DNA of 64,000 bases from Sporolactobacillus pectinivorans (GTDB lineage: Bacteria; Bacillota; Bacilli; Bacillales; Sporolactobacillaceae): assembly GCF_002802965.1 (NCBI RefSeq), contig NZ_NXGA01000001.1, positions 1,660,922 to 1,724,921 of the forward strand, in the 5' to 3' direction. The notes beneath the pieces were generated by a model. It searched no databases. It was not told the DNA's origin and saw only the letters and a list, made by a program, of their open reading frames with translations. Shown piece after piece: positions 24,982 through 34,500 of this stretch; position 1 is the stretch's first letter; each line of letters opens with the position of its first letter. Made by a program: the position numbers and the translations under genes.

Positions 24982-25571
24982 TGTTTACTCGTCCCTCTTT
25001 CTTTAATTGCCTCGTACAAACGTAAAATTTTATTTTTTGAAGGTCTCCGCGGAATGGCGGATTCAAGAAGCAGTGACTGAAAAATCTGCTCTCCGGTAAG
25101 AGGTTTTTCTGCTTCATATTCGAGTTCATAATCGTGATGATCCAGATAAGAACTGCCGTCAAGAAACAGTTTTCCTTTCTGATAGGGAAACTCTGTCCGC
25201 TTTGTGACTAGTTCGCCAATATGGAGCAATTGATCCACATCGATTCCCAGATGGGCAATTGCCTGCTCTACTTCTCCTGAAGGCATAACACCGTATTGAA
25301 TCAGTGCTTTGTTTTCATCCTCGGATAGCATCTGATGGGTTTCAAGAACCACGCCGTCATGGGGCTGTTTCAGAGTAAAATCATGCTGATCATTCACGTG
25401 ACGGATACGCAGGGCTGACTTTTTACTTTTCAGGCCAAACGTCGGCGTGTCAAAGTAATCATTTACCTGTCTGAAAAATGAAGCATCGTCTCGGCCGAAT
25501 TTACGGCAGAGAGCAATAAATTCCTCTTTGTTCAGCATATTTTTGAACTCTATTTCCAGTTCGCGTGACAT
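24978..25571 (-). CDS. yjbK: CYTH domain protein (YjbK-like)
   Basis: 197 residues from the ATG with GGAG upstream; a 61-codon open extension is not supported. The CYTH hallmark ExExK appears as ELEIEF-K near the N-terminus, followed by RQVNDYFDTP, ALRIRH and FTLKQP strands of the triphosphate tunnel. CYTH enzymes act on triphosphates, and YjbK-type proteins are taken as inorganic tripolyphosphatase-like. It is divergent from relQ and upstream of yjbJ. Confidence 0.88.
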   Translation of the reverse strand: MSRELEIEFKNMLNKEEFIALCRKFGRDDASFFRQVNDYFDTPTFGLKSKKSALRIRHVNDQHDFTLKQPHDGVVLETHQMLSEDENKALIQYGVMPSGEVEQAIAHLGIDVDQLLHIGELVTKRTEFPYQKGKLFLDGSSYLDHHDYELEYEAEKPLTGEQIFQSLLLESAIPRRPSKNKILRLYEAIKERGTSKQ

Positions 25572-25752
25572 CAATAGATACTCCGTTCTTTGCACAGGTG
25601 CACAGAAACCAGCAGGATAAACTCGTAACTTAGTATAAATTATGACATAATGGGGGTAAAGAAACAACAGACGAAATGGTGATTTTATACGAAAAGAATA
25701 AGAACGGCCTTTTCGCCACGTTGCCGTGTCGTGAACAGTTGGAGTGAAGACC

Positions 25753-26376
25753 ATGGAGTGGGAGATTTTTCTGGCCCCTTACAAGCAGGCCGTTGATGAA
25801 TTAAAGGTTAAATTGCGTGGTTACCGGGATCTGTATGAAGTATCCGGCAAGAACTCGCCGATTGAGTTTATTACAGGAAGGGTCAAGCCGGTCCCCAGCA
25901 TTCTGGATAAAGCGAAAAGAAAAGGGATACCGATTGATCAGCTGAACACGCAAATGCAGGATCTTGCAGGTGTCCGTGTCATGTGTCAGTTTGTAGACGA
26001 TATTATGAAAGTTGTCGGTCTGATTCGCAGCAGGACAGACCTGACTGTTGTTGAGGAGCGGGACTATATCAGTGAAAAAAAGGAGAGCGGCTATCGTTCC
26101 TATCACGTCGTTGTCCAGTACCCCGTGCAGACAATCAGTGGAGAGAAGAAAATCCTTGCAGAAATTCAGGTCCGCACGCTGGCGATGAATTTCTGGGCAA
26201 CAATTGAGCACTCCCTGAATTATAAATATAAGGGCAACATCCCATCGGATGTCAAAGCGCGGCTGATCGGCGCGGCGGAAGCAGCATTCCGCCTGGATGA
26301 AGAAATGTCACAGATTCGGGAAGAAATATGGGTTGCCCAGCAGCGCTTTTTACAGAAAAATGCAGATACAGAATAA
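25753..26376 (+). CDS. relQ: Small alarmone synthetase RelQ/SasB (YjbM), GTP pyrophosphokinase
   Basis: 207 residues. It aligns from memory along its length with B. subtilis YjbM: SPIEFITGRVKPVPSILDKAKRK, DLAGVRVMCQFVDDI, ESGYRSYHVVVQYP and EIQVRTLAMNFWATIEHSLNYKYKG. It lacks the hydrolase domain. It makes (p)ppGpp from ATP and GDP/GTP as a tetramer. GGAG lies nine bases before the ATG; a GTG three codons earlier is less likely. It is divergent from yjbK with ~180 bp between. Confidence 0.95.
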   Translation: MEWEIFLAPYKQAVDELKVKLRGYRDLYEVSGKNSPIEFITGRVKPVPSILDKAKRKGIPIDQLNTQMQDLAGVRVMCQFVDDIMKVVGLIRSRTDLTVVEERDYISEKKESGYRSYHVVVQYPVQTISGEKKILAEIQVRTLAMNFWATIEHSLNYKYKGNIPSDVKARLIGAAEAAFRLDEEMSQIREEIWVAQQRFLQKNADTE

Positions 26377-26415
26377 TCAGCCGGTATTGTTCCGGACTAA
26401 AGAGATTCATTATAG

Positions 26416-26692
26416 ATCCTGTTCGAAAGAGTGACGAAGGAGAAAAATTGCAGGCTAAAAATGCAGCATTGTGTTGCGACGCTTGCACCCGGTCTTCCAT
26501 GACTGACGGAAGGTCGAGGCGGTGAAGTTTAGCGTACCGAAGCACAGATGGGCGCTACGCGAACTGGCGCGGGATGTGCTGACTTCTGCGTTGTGCGCCG
26601 GACGCGCGGCAAGCTTTTAGCAGAGGCTTCTTCTTATGCAGCCAACGAAGAGATTCACCGTTGATCATTCGATGACTTTTCGAACACCCTCT
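26416..26692. mobile_element. ~277-bp inverted-repeat element upstream of nadK (MITE-like)
   Basis: The ends carry TGTTCGAAA followed by AGTnA(T)CGAA: left copy from 26420 and right copy, inverted, up to 26686, with one-base gaps. The inside is clearly richer in GC than the flanks and has no convincing gene. The right end lies ~30 bases from the nadK start. A clear target duplication is not visible. Confidence 0.55.
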
Positions 26693-26723
26693 AATACTGA
26701 CCATGAAGGAGATAATGACAGGA

Positions 26724-27569
26724 ATGAAAGATAAAGACGAAACGACTGTTGCAGACGATGTTGCTGCAAACAGTCTTAGAACATTTGCTGTTGAGACGAG
26801 AGGCGACACTTTTTCAAATGCACTTCGGGAGAGGATCATGAAGGAACTGATTCATTTTCATCTTGTATATGACGAAACAGCGCCGGATCTCGTCATTTCT
26901 GTGGGCGGTGACGGCACACTGCTGCAGGCATTTCACAGATACTTAAGCGGCCTCAGCCATACGGCTTTTGTTGGTGTTCACACCGGACATCTGGGCTTCT
27001 ACGCAGACTGGACGGCTGAAGAGGTAGACGAGCTGGTCGAATCCGTGGTTAGAAAAAGCCATAACATTGTGGAATATCCTTTGCTTCGTGTAGCGGTCAG
27101 CTACAGTGATACAAATGAACTGAAAACTTATCTCGCACTTAATGAATGTACGATCCGGAGCGGAGAAGGGCTGCTTGCTGCCGATGTACTCATCAGGGGT
27201 GAAAAATTTGAAAGTTTCAGGGGCGACGGCCTCTGTTTTTCCACACCGACCGGTTCAACCGCATATAACAAGGGACTCGCCGGCGCGATTATCCATCCTT
27301 CTCTGGCCTCTATTCAGCTGACGGAAATCGCTTCGATAAACAATCGCGTGTTTCGTACATTAGGATCTCCGCTAATCCTTCCCAGGCATCATCATTGTCA
27401 GGTAAAACCTGTCAATGATGCTCGCTTTAGTGTTACCGTCGATCACCTGTCCACGCTACATGATAAGGTGAAATATATTGAGTGTTCCGTGGCGGAAGAA
27501 AGGATACGTTTCGCAAGATTCCGCCCTCTTCCGTTCTGGAGGCGTGTTCGGGATTCATTTATTGGCTGA
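26724..27569 (+). CDS. nadK: NAD kinase
   Basis: 281 residues. The catalytic GGDGT lies at 61-65, followed by [46 protein letters not shown] loop and the tail [20 protein letters not shown], all as in B. subtilis NadF (YjbN). It phosphorylates NAD to NADP. Compared with that protein, the N-terminus has ~17 extra residues. The ribosome site AAGGAG at 26706 is three bases from an earlier in-frame ATG and twelve from the one chosen, so the exact start is uncertain. The element at 26416-26692 sits just upstream. Confidence 0.93.
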   Translation: MKDKDETTVADDVAANSLRTFAVETRGDTFSNALRERIMKELIHFHLVYDETAPDLVISVGGDGTLLQAFHRYLSGLSHTAFVGVHTGHLGFYADWTAEEVDELVESVVRKSHNIVEYPLLRVAVSYSDTNELKTYLALNECTIRSGEGLLAADVLIRGEKFESFRGDGLCFSTPTGSTAYNKGLAGAIIHPSLASIQLTEIASINNRVFRTLGSPLILPRHHHCQVKPVNDARFSVTVDHLSTLHDKVKYIECSVAEERIRFARFRPLPFWRRVRDSFIG

Positions 27570-27627
27570 TTTTTATAAAAAGAAGGGCGTGAGTTAAAAA
27601 ATTCCTGATTCGGGAATTTAAAGATCT

Positions 27628-28551
27628 ATGGATAAAACATGTTATCAGCTGCAACAATCGATTGATGCAGCGCATCAGGGCCTTTTGTTGAGGGAGTACT
27701 TGAAAAAAGAAATGCATATCTCACGCCGCATGCTGTCCGCAATCAAATATAAAGGAGGGCATCTGCAAGTTAACGGGGAGGAGAAGACTGTACGCCATGT
27801 GCTGCAGGATGGGGATATACTGACAATCACCATGCCGCCGGAAGTGCCAAGTGATTTTCTTGTCAGTGAGGAGATGCCGCTCGACATTGTTTATGAAGAC
27901 GACTTTTTTGTCATCGTGAATAAACAGGCGGGGATACCGGTGATTCCTTCGCATCAGTATCCGTCTGGGACCTTGGCCAATGGACTGCTTGCTTATTTTG
28001 AAAAAGAAAATCTTGCTTCGACCGTTCATATCATAAACCGGCTGGATCGCAATACGTCAGGGTTGATGCTTGTCGCAAAGAATCGGTTCAGCCATGAGCG
28101 ATTCTTCAAAATGCAAAAGCGAAAGGAAATCCATCGGCGTTACCTCGCGTTTGTGCAGGGAACGCTTAGTAATGACGAAGGGTTGATTGACGCGCCGATT
28201 GGAAGGAGAGAAGGGAGTGCCATTGAAAGAACGGTCGACTGGCGTGCCGGAAGACGATCGATCACACAATACAAAGTGTTGAAACGCTTCCCGGATTGTA
28301 CCCTTGTCGCAGTCCGTCTGCAAACGGGAAGAACGCATCAAATTAGAGTTCATTTTGCATCAATGGGCAATCCTTTGCTTGGGGATGACTTATATGGCGG
28401 ACCGGCAGAGCGGATCGAGCGGCAGGCACTGCACAGTTTTGAACTGCGCTTTATACATCCCTTCACCGGTGTGCCCTTTCACCTTCACGCGCCATATCCG
28501 GAAGATATGGCGCGTCTGGTAAACCTGTCTATTGAATTGAAGAAAATCTGA
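27628..28551 (+). CDS. RluA/RluD family pseudouridine synthase (YjbO-like)
   Basis: 307 residues. An S4 RNA-binding segment (about 19-75) precedes the catalytic domain. The motif HIINRLDRNTSGL contains the catalytic Asp140, and the later motif LQTGRTHQIRVHFASMGNPLLGDDLYGG is typical. It isomerises uridine in ribosomal RNA. It follows nadK as yjbO does in B. subtilis. Its ribosome site is weak. It converges on the RodA-type gene with 15 bases between stops. Confidence 0.93.
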   Translation: MDKTCYQLQQSIDAAHQGLLLREYLKKEMHISRRMLSAIKYKGGHLQVNGEEKTVRHVLQDGDILTITMPPEVPSDFLVSEEMPLDIVYEDDFFVIVNKQAGIPVIPSHQYPSGTLANGLLAYFEKENLASTVHIINRLDRNTSGLMLVAKNRFSHERFFKMQKRKEIHRRYLAFVQGTLSNDEGLIDAPIGRREGSAIERTVDWRAGRRSITQYKVLKRFPDCTLVAVRLQTGRTHQIRVHFASMGNPLLGDDLYGGPAERIERQALHSFELRFIHPFTGVPFHLHAPYPEDMARLVNLSIELKKI

Positions 28552-28566
28552 AAAAGTGCTGAAAAT

Positions 28567-29730
28567 TCAGCTGAACATTAGACTCTGGGACTGCATGCGA
28601 ATGCTTTGGATGAGACCGATGCAGAGCATGCTGGATAACAGGGAACTGCCTCCATAACTGAGAAAAGGAAGCGTGATTCCCGTTATCGGCATGACTTGAA
28701 TCGTCATGCCGATATTTTCAAAGACTTGGAACATAATCATGCCAACGACCCCTGCGCAAATGTAAGTGCCGAACGGATCATGAGTGCTGACAGCTGTGCG
28801 GATGATCCGTTGTATCATGACGAAAAAAAGCACAATGACGGTCACCGATCCGACAAACCCGAATGTTCCGCCGATCACGGAAAAGATAAAATCGGCATAA
28901 GCTTCAGGAAGCGAGATGGACGAATTGAAAGAATGGTTAAAGAATTGCCCGGATCCAATAGAGTTCAGTGACTGGACAAGCTGGTAACCTTCCTGATTCT
29001 GGTACTGATATGGACTGGTCCAGGCGATAAACCGCTCTTTTTGATGGGCCTGCAGGACAAGATTAATGATCGCCGGGAACTTAAACCAGCTGACGGTAAG
29101 AAAAGTAAGGGCTGAGACAATTAATGCCATAAGGCCGGCAATATATTTCCAGCTGACGCCACTGACCAGTATCGTGGCGAGAATGATACTGAAAACGACA
29201 AGTGCGGAACCGAGATCAGGCTGCATGTTGATCAAAAGGAATGGCGGCACCGATACCAGAAAAATTTTCCCAAGCAGCAATAAATCTTCATGGGCACCTC
29301 TGATCGGATACAGTTCATTGTGTTTGTCGATAGTTGTCGCAAGAGAAATAATGAGAAACAGCTTCATAAATTCCGAAGGCTGGAGGTTTCCTATCCCTGG
29401 CAGTTTATACCAGCTCCATGCCCCGTTCAGCTGCTCGGCAAGTGGAACGGGAATGCCATGTTTAGCCAGCACAAGGCCAAACAGCATGAAGAGACCGATA
29501 CCATATAAAATCCAGTGCATCCGCTTCAGCCGATCATAGCCAAAGGCCATGATGAGAACTAGCGCGATGGAGCTGATGATATACCACATAATCTGCAGCT
29601 TTACAGACTTAATGCCGCCTCCTCCCGTGTCGACCGGGGCGTAATAAAGGGCAACACAGCTAATGCACGCCAGTGCGAAAACAATAAAAAATAGTCCGAT
29701 GTCTATTTTGTTTAAAGAGTCTCTGTTCAT
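28567..29730 (-). CDS. RodA/FtsW/SpoVE family protein
   Basis: 387 residues with about ten helices. SEDS hallmarks: WSWYKLPGIGNLQPSEFMKL (about 106-125), NMQPDLGSALV, and a C-terminal GITLPFLSYGGSSLL near 362. SEDS proteins polymerise peptidoglycan glycan strands with a partner PBP. The short N-terminus and KLPGIGNLQPSE form suggest the RodA branch, but I cannot separate RodA from SpoVE or FtsW-like paralogues by eye. A single gene; 271 bases with no other gene separate it from the divergent fabI. Confidence 0.88.
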   Translation of the reverse strand: MNRDSLNKIDIGLFFIVFALACISCVALYYAPVDTGGGGIKSVKLQIMWYIISSIALVLIMAFGYDRLKRMHWILYGIGLFMLFGLVLAKHGIPVPLAEQLNGAWSWYKLPGIGNLQPSEFMKLFLIISLATTIDKHNELYPIRGAHEDLLLLGKIFLVSVPPFLLINMQPDLGSALVVFSIILATILVSGVSWKYIAGLMALIVSALTFLTVSWFKFPAIINLVLQAHQKERFIAWTSPYQYQNQEGYQLVQSLNSIGSGQFFNHSFNSSISLPEAYADFIFSVIGGTFGFVGSVTVIVLFFVMIQRIIRTAVSTHDPFGTYICAGVVGMIMFQVFENIGMTIQVMPITGITLPFLSYGGSSLLSSMLCIGLIQSIRMQSQSLMFS

Positions 29731-29955
29731 AATGTCGATCCTTTGTATTAATGTCGATGGTCAAAAAACCGGCCAACACTTAAATAATGATAGCCTAAAG
29801 ATGTGAAAAAAGAAACTGATAATGAGCTTTTTACACAGCTATTATATTATATTCGTTTGATGAACGGATTTACTGTATCCTTTTTCGATGAAAATTTAAC
29901 AGCGGGATTATAGTTATGCACTGAATATAAACGCCTGCGGATGATATGCCTTTCA

Positions 29956-29964
29956 TGGTATAAT
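29956..29964 (+). promoter_or_regulatory. Extended -10 promoter of fabI
   Basis: TGGTATAAT (extended -10), 37 bases before the start codon, with no good -35. No FapR-type palindrome was seen in 29731-29998. Confidence 0.65.
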
Positions 29965-30001
29965 AGCCGTTGGAAAGAAAAGAATCTCAGGGGGTCAGAT
30001 G

Positions 30002-30778
30002 ATGGATTTAACTTTGGAAGGGCGCACCTATGTCGTTATGGGCGTAGCCAACAAAAGAAGTATTGCGTGGGGTATTGCACAGGCGCTGGACAGGGCGGGC
30101 GCACGGCTGATATTCACCTATAACAACGAAAGATTTCGCGAGCCTGTTGAAAAACTTGCTGCGACCTTAGATGGAAAGGACAGCCTTTTCTATCCATGCG
30201 ATGTAACGGACGATGAAGAAATTGAAAGCACATTTGCAAAAATAAAGGAAGATGTCGGCCAGATACAGGGCCTTGCCCATTGCATTGCTTTTGCTAAGAA
30301 GGAAGAACTTGACGGCGACTACATGAATACGACCCGTGACGGGTTTCTACTGGCGCAGAATGTCAGCGCTTATTCCCTGACTGCTGTGCTGAAAGCGGCC
30401 AAGGGGCTCATGACAGACGGCGGCAGTGTGGTGACGATGACTTATCTTGGCGGCGAGCGCGTCGTTAGAAATTACAATGTGATGGGTGTCGCTAAGGCGA
30501 GTCTTGATGCCAGTGTGAAATATCTGGCCAATGATCTGGGCAAGGACAACATCCGCGTCAATGCCATCTCGGCAGGCCCGATCCGCACGTTGTCGGCGAA
30601 GGGCATTTCCGATTTCAACAGTGTGCTTAAAGTGATTGAGGAGAAAGCTCCGCTGCGTCGGTCAATCAGTCCGGAGGATGTCGGCAATACTGCTCTCTTT
30701 TTGTTCAGTGATCTCTCTAAAAACATTACCGGCGAAACGATTCATGTCGATGCCGGATTCAATATTGTCAGCATCTGA
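30002..30778 (+). CDS. fabI: Enoyl-[acyl-carrier-protein] reductase FabI
   Basis: 258 residues from the second of two adjacent ATGs (7 bases after GGGG). The glycine motif GVANKRSIAWGIA (about 14-26) and the catalytic Tyr148/Tyr158/Lys165 set (YNVMGVAKASL) identify FabI. It reduces trans-2-enoyl-ACP with NAD(P)H, the last step of fatty acid elongation. It is monocistronic and follows the nadK-yjbO group as yjbW does in B. subtilis. Confidence 0.96.
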   Translation: MDLTLEGRTYVVMGVANKRSIAWGIAQALDRAGARLIFTYNNERFREPVEKLAATLDGKDSLFYPCDVTDDEEIESTFAKIKEDVGQIQGLAHCIAFAKKEELDGDYMNTTRDGFLLAQNVSAYSLTAVLKAAKGLMTDGGSVVTMTYLGGERVVRNYNVMGVAKASLDASVKYLANDLGKDNIRVNAISAGPIRTLSAKGISDFNSVLKVIEEKAPLRRSISPEDVGNTALFLFSDLSKNITGETIHVDAGFNIVSI

Positions 30779-30942
30779 CTTGTTTTTCAGTAGTACCGGC
30801 TGTTTCTTCTCTGTCACTTTACCTGAGGGAAGAAGCAGTTTTTTATATAATGAATGGCCCTTTTGGAGTTTGGTGATCGAGCTGCACCGAATGCATCGTA
30901 TTTGCATATAGTGTCACGAGACCAATTCAGGAGGAGATATTA

Positions 30943-31218
30943 ATGCCAGAAGGAAGTAAAAAAGAGCCTAAGGTTATTCACGTGGATAAATTGATCATAA
31001 AAGCAGATGAGGTGATCTTCCAGCCTGAAAAGAATCATCCGGAAGTGAATCGTCCGAATGTCACGCATACTGAAAATCGCCCCCATGTGCCCCCTGTGCC
31101 GCGTGATTTCTGGGGATTTCCGCTGCCCGGATTTACAGCGCGTGAGAATAATCCGGCGGTTAGCCCGGAAACAGTTGAGAAGGAAGAAAAGCAGGAAGAA
31201 AAGCACGAAGACAAGTAA
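30943..31218 (+). CDS. Hypothetical 91-residue hydrophilic protein
   Basis: AGGAGGAG lies 6-7 bases before the ATG. The sequence starts with a charged VIHVDKLIIKADEVIFQPE segment, then a Pro/Asn/His-rich middle with PRDFWGFPLPG, and a Glu/Lys-rich tail (EKEEKQEEKHEDK). This low-complexity composition is common among spore-coat proteins, and in B. subtilis coat genes (cotO, cotZ) follow fabI. That role is only suggested by position. No promoter stood out. Confidence 0.6.
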   Translation: MPEGSKKEPKVIHVDKLIIKADEVIFQPEKNHPEVNRPNVTHTENRPHVPPVPRDFWGFPLPGFTARENNPAVSPETVEKEEKQEEKHEDK

Positions 31219-31240
31219 AGTACGTGACGTATAACTTTTT

Positions 31241-31276
31241 TGAAAAGCCCGGACCGAAATGGCCTCGGCCTTTTTT
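31241..31276 (+). terminator. Possible terminator behind the 91-residue gene
   Basis: GG(A)CCGA pairs with TCGGCC around a seven-base loop, followed by six T. Confidence 0.5.
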
Positions 31277-31320
31277 CTGATTGAGAAGAATTATATTTTA
31301 AGGGGAATCAGCCGGGCAAA

Positions 31321-32013
31321 TTAATTGGAGATCGTTTGGATCGTTTGGACATAGAGGCCGTCTTCATCCCGCCATTCGGCAAGCATAACACGGCGGGAAT
31401 TGTCAATTGAGCGCTTTGACAACTCACTTTTGAGCCACTCCTCGGTTTTCCCGGATTCTTTAAGATTTTTTTTAATGATGACACCGTCACTGATCAGCGT
31501 GATGGGGACGGAGACGGTACGCATGGAAAGCTTCAGATCCCCTCGATTGACCTTTTCGTATTCCGGTCTTCTGATGACTGAAATCTTTCCGTTAGGTTCG
31601 AGAACCGCAAAACTTATCTCCCGTATTGAAAAAACTTCCCGGTCACGAAGCAGCATCTGTAAATGATTCATATCCACCTTATTTTTTTTCAGTGCCTCTC
31701 TGTCAATCAGGCCGTTTCGAATAACGATTACCGGCTGGCTTTCGAAAAAAGCGCGTGTTTGATGTACTTTTAATGTTATAAGATCAATCATGTAAATTAA
31801 GATGCCCCAGAAAAAAATTGCAAACAGGACTTTAAAAATATGTGTCTGAGGATCATAAATGGCATCACTGACAAAATCGCCGACGACGATCATGGAAATA
31901 AAATCAAACGGTGTCGCTTCGGACATGGACGCTCTGCCCATGACTTTTGTCAGCAGGAGCAGTCCAAATAAACCGACACTCAGTTCGATCACAATAGAGC
32001 CCACTGTTTCCAA
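31321..32013 (-). CDS. DUF421 domain membrane protein (YetF/YrbG-like)
   Basis: 230 residues from a TTG nine bases after GGAGG; the frame is open 44 codons upstream without support. Three N-terminal helices include LLLTKVMGRASMSEATPFDFISMIVVGD, the DUF421 core. The two cytoplasmic parts follow: GLIDREALKKNKVDMNHLQMLLRD and a C-terminal DUF1657-like/YetF-C region. In B. subtilis these proteins are linked to spore resistance or membrane functions, not firmly. Monocistronic or followed by nothing on this strand. Confidence 0.88.
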   Translation of the reverse strand: METVGSIVIELSVGLFGLLLLTKVMGRASMSEATPFDFISMIVVGDFVSDAIYDPQTHIFKVLFAIFFWGILIYMIDLITLKVHQTRAFFESQPVIVIRNGLIDREALKKNKVDMNHLQMLLRDREVFSIREISFAVLEPNGKISVIRRPEYEKVNRGDLKLSMRTVSVPITLISDGVIIKKNLKESGKTEEWLKSELSKRSIDNSRRVMLAEWRDEDGLYVQTIQTISN

Positions 32014-32189
32014 CTTTCCCGCCCTCCGCCTGATGACCCGATGAAACATAAAAAAACGGGCAGAATGAAATATGGTTATATCATGCGCCGGAAGAGCTAT
32101 TTTATTCAAGCAGTTCTCGCTGGATCGTGTCCGGTGCGTGTGCACTTTCTTGCCTTGCGGAACAGATTTGAGCTATGATAACGGTGCGG

Positions 32190-32918
32190 TCAGTATCCGA
32201 ATTTTTCAAGCAGTGCCAGGCGGAGGTCGGGCTGCCAGGCTCTCCATGTGTGAGAACCGTCCGTCTCGTGAAAAGAATACGAATGCATCCCGCGTTGGCA
32301 CAGTGCATGATGGAGCTTTTGATTGTAATAGTCAAAATCTTCAATTTTGCCCGATGTTGTCTTTACAGCCGTTTCATGCCGCCCAATTGAATGATATACA
32401 GAAAGTGGAATACTTTCGCGATGAGCCAAAATCTGATCGACCATATTCTGGCTGACAAATGGCGACTGCATGATGACGTTTCCGAACAGATCAGGACGAG
32501 CGAGGGCAGCAAGCAAAGACAAAGTTCCGCCGAGTGAATCACCGATCAGCGTTCGGCCATCCGGTTCTGAAACGATTGGGAAACGGCTGGCAACTGCGGG
32601 GAAAACTTCTTCTGTCAGCGTTTCGAGATAAGCACGGTGCAATGATCCTTCAGGATGGTAACATTCTCGGCGTGATTGAAGATTCTCGTAAGGTATAGCA
32701 ATGATGATGATTGGCTGCAGGATTTCCTTGCTGATCCAATCATCTGCGAGGCTGGACAGTCGCCCGAGCTGAATGTATTCGCGTCCGTCCTGGGCGATCA
32801 ATACCGGATATTCTTTTCCCGGTTCATCATGGGGTGGAAGATAAGCGATTATCGGGAGCGTTCGGTTTAGAAAGCGGCTGGTCAATGGTACATCTATCAT
32901 TTTTCCTGAGAGCTTCAC
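32190..32918 (-). CDS. Esterase, alpha/beta hydrolase (YjcH-like)
   Basis: 242 residues from a GTG with GGTGGGG upstream. The family pattern VLIAQDGREYIQLGRLS, the nucleophile elbow GDSLGG (Ser near 133) and the late His in GSHTWRAWQPDL match esterase D / enterochelin esterase-like proteins. From memory the sequence runs parallel to B. subtilis YjcH. The substrate is unknown. It lies on the minus strand ahead of the DUF421 gene and is divergent from pgpA. Confidence 0.85.
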   Translation of the reverse strand: MKLSGKMIDVPLTSRFLNRTLPIIAYLPPHDEPGKEYPVLIAQDGREYIQLGRLSSLADDWISKEILQPIIIIAIPYENLQSRRECYHPEGSLHRAYLETLTEEVFPAVASRFPIVSEPDGRTLIGDSLGGTLSLLAALARPDLFGNVIMQSPFVSQNMVDQILAHRESIPLSVYHSIGRHETAVKTTSGKIEDFDYYNQKLHHALCQRGMHSYSFHETDGSHTWRAWQPDLRLALLEKFGY

Positions 32919-33077
32919 AATCTGTCCCCACCTTGAAATCATTTTTATGTCCATCGTAGCATAATATGGACAAAGGGGAACTTGTACGGTTCAACATCTG
33001 ATCGACCGGGTGGAATACCTTGGAATATCAGTGAAATCTTATTGAAAGGTTAACGAAATGGAAGGGGTTTGGCATAT

Positions 33078-33677
33078 ATGAGTGATGATAAATTTTCAAA
33101 AAGCATGACCTATGCACCTGGTTTGCCAGAGGATGCAACCTTTTATTCGGCGCATAAGAAAAGAGTGACATCCCGGGCGATATCGGTGGCAGTTGAGCAT
33201 GCGCTGAAAGAGCGCGGGGTAGGGGTTGAGGATATAGCGGAAATTGTCTTCGATCTTCAGCGGCCATTTATGCCCGGATTGACTTTGGCGGCGTGTGCTG
33301 AAAATGTGAAAGGCGCACTTGCCAAAAGAGAATTGCAGCATGCCATATTGGTCGGTGTTGAACTTGACAGGCTGGCTGAGAAAAAATTACTTTCCGAACC
33401 GCTTCAATCCTTGGTGGATCAGGATGAAGGGTTGTTCGGGGTTGATGAAACAATTGCGCTTGGCGCAGTATCAAGCTTTGGCAGCATTGCGGCGACCACA
33501 TTCGGTTATCTCGATAAAGTTAAGCCAAAGATTATCGGGAAGCTGGATCTGGCTAAGCATGGACGTGTGAATACATTTTTAGACGACCTGGTAGCAAGTA
33601 TTGCAGCGGACGCGTCGAGCCGGCTTGCCCATCGGGTCAGAGATGATGAAGAAAAACGATTGTCCACAAATAAATAG
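33078..33677 (+). CDS. Phosphatidylglycerophosphatase A family protein (YutG-like)
   Basis: 199 residues from the ATG ten bases after GAAGGGG. The segment IVFDLQRPFMPGLTLAACAENVKGALAKRELQHAILVGVELD and the later DEGLFGVDETIALGAVSSFGSIAATTFGYLDKVKPKII match the PgpA/YutG family. These enzymes are thought to dephosphorylate phosphatidylglycerol phosphate, although the Gram-positive YutG form lacks some membrane helices. A terminator follows. Confidence 0.85.
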   Translation: MSDDKFSKSMTYAPGLPEDATFYSAHKKRVTSRAISVAVEHALKERGVGVEDIAEIVFDLQRPFMPGLTLAACAENVKGALAKRELQHAILVGVELDRLAEKKLLSEPLQSLVDQDEGLFGVDETIALGAVSSFGSIAATTFGYLDKVKPKIIGKLDLAKHGRVNTFLDDLVASIAADASSRLAHRVRDDEEKRLSTNK

Positions 33678-33685
33678 CAAGGCTG

Positions 33686-33718
33686 AAAACGGATCCGTTA
33701 AGTTTGGGTCTGTTTTTC
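33686..33718 (+). terminator. Terminator of the pgpA-like gene
   Basis: AAAACGGATCC / GGGTCTGTTTT stem with two G-T pairs and an ~11-base loop, ending in T residues. Confidence 0.75.
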
Positions 33719-33720
33719 AA

Positions 33721-33748
33721 TTGTCAAGCAACGCAGATATGCTATAAT
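33721..33748 (+). promoter_or_regulatory. Strong promoter of the RBBP9-like hydrolase
   Basis: TTGTCA, 16-base spacer, perfect TATAAT with an extended -10 TG (33740-33741), 70 bases before the start. Confidence 0.8.
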
Positions 33749-33818
33749 AATTCTAATTCCTAGTAAATTGATTTGCTAAATGTATTAAACATAAGATTCC
33801 TTGATTGAGGTGCTGAAA

Positions 33819-34448
33819 ATGACAAGCTTCCTGATTCTTCACGGATTTGGCGGCAGTACGGATGGACATTGGCAGGAGTGGTTGAGCAAAAAACTGGATG
33901 AAAACGGCTTCAAGGTATACTTTCCGCAATTTCCGGACTGGAACCGTCCCCAAAAATCTGTTTGGCTTTCAGCATTAAATGGCACAATGGAAGCAATAAG
34001 TAATGATGAGAAGCTCATTGTTATCGCGCACAGCCTGGGCTGCGTCTTATGGCTCCATTATGCTGCTCAAAAGACAAGGAGAAAGGTCAGCCGAGCCGTC
34101 CTGGTTTCTCCTCCTGCCAGTTCTCCGGGACCTGAAATGTTAAATGTTTTCTTCCCTGAAGCATCTGAACGGAAAATGGAAGCAGAGGAAGCAGTACAAA
34201 GCTTTTATCCGTTTCCCGACAACAAAAAAACTCTTTCATCTGCTGCTGATCAGACTGTAATTATTACCTCGACGACCGATCCTTTTTTACCGGGAGATTC
34301 TGTGTTTGATTATCGCGCTTATGGTGTACCGATTCTTTTACTTCCGAATAAGGGTCATATCAATGTCAGTTCAGGTTTCGGGCCCTGGCCGTGGATACTG
34401 AATGCATGTCTTCAGGGCGCCTTACCGTTTCCGGAACATATCCATTGA
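33819..34448 (+). CDS. RBBP9/YdeN family alpha/beta hydrolase
   Basis: 209 residues from the ATG after TTGAGGTG. Motifs: ILHGFGGSTDGHWQEWL at the N-terminus, the nucleophile IAHSLGC (Ser near 72), catalytic Asp in TTDPFLP and His in NKGHINVSSGFGPWP. These are those of the YdeN/RBBP9 serine hydrolases. Substrate unknown. It has its own promoter and terminator. Confidence 0.88.
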   Translation: MTSFLILHGFGGSTDGHWQEWLSKKLDENGFKVYFPQFPDWNRPQKSVWLSALNGTMEAISNDEKLIVIAHSLGCVLWLHYAAQKTRRKVSRAVLVSPPASSPGPEMLNVFFPEASERKMEAEEAVQSFYPFPDNKKTLSSAADQTVIITSTTDPFLPGDSVFDYRAYGVPILLLPNKGHINVSSGFGPWPWILNACLQGALPFPEHIH

Positions 34449-34500
34449 TTCTTGATTGCAAGTCATTAAGGGTGAAATAACGGATCATGTGATTGCTAAA

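Noticed and set aside
26555..26839. Minus-strand 94-codon frame across the inverted-repeat element and nadK start
   Set aside because: Overlaps the start of nadK in antisense and has no ribosome site; probably an effect of the element's composition.
29731..29998. FapR operator before fabI
   Set aside because: The expected palindrome of fatty-acid genes was searched for by eye and not found.
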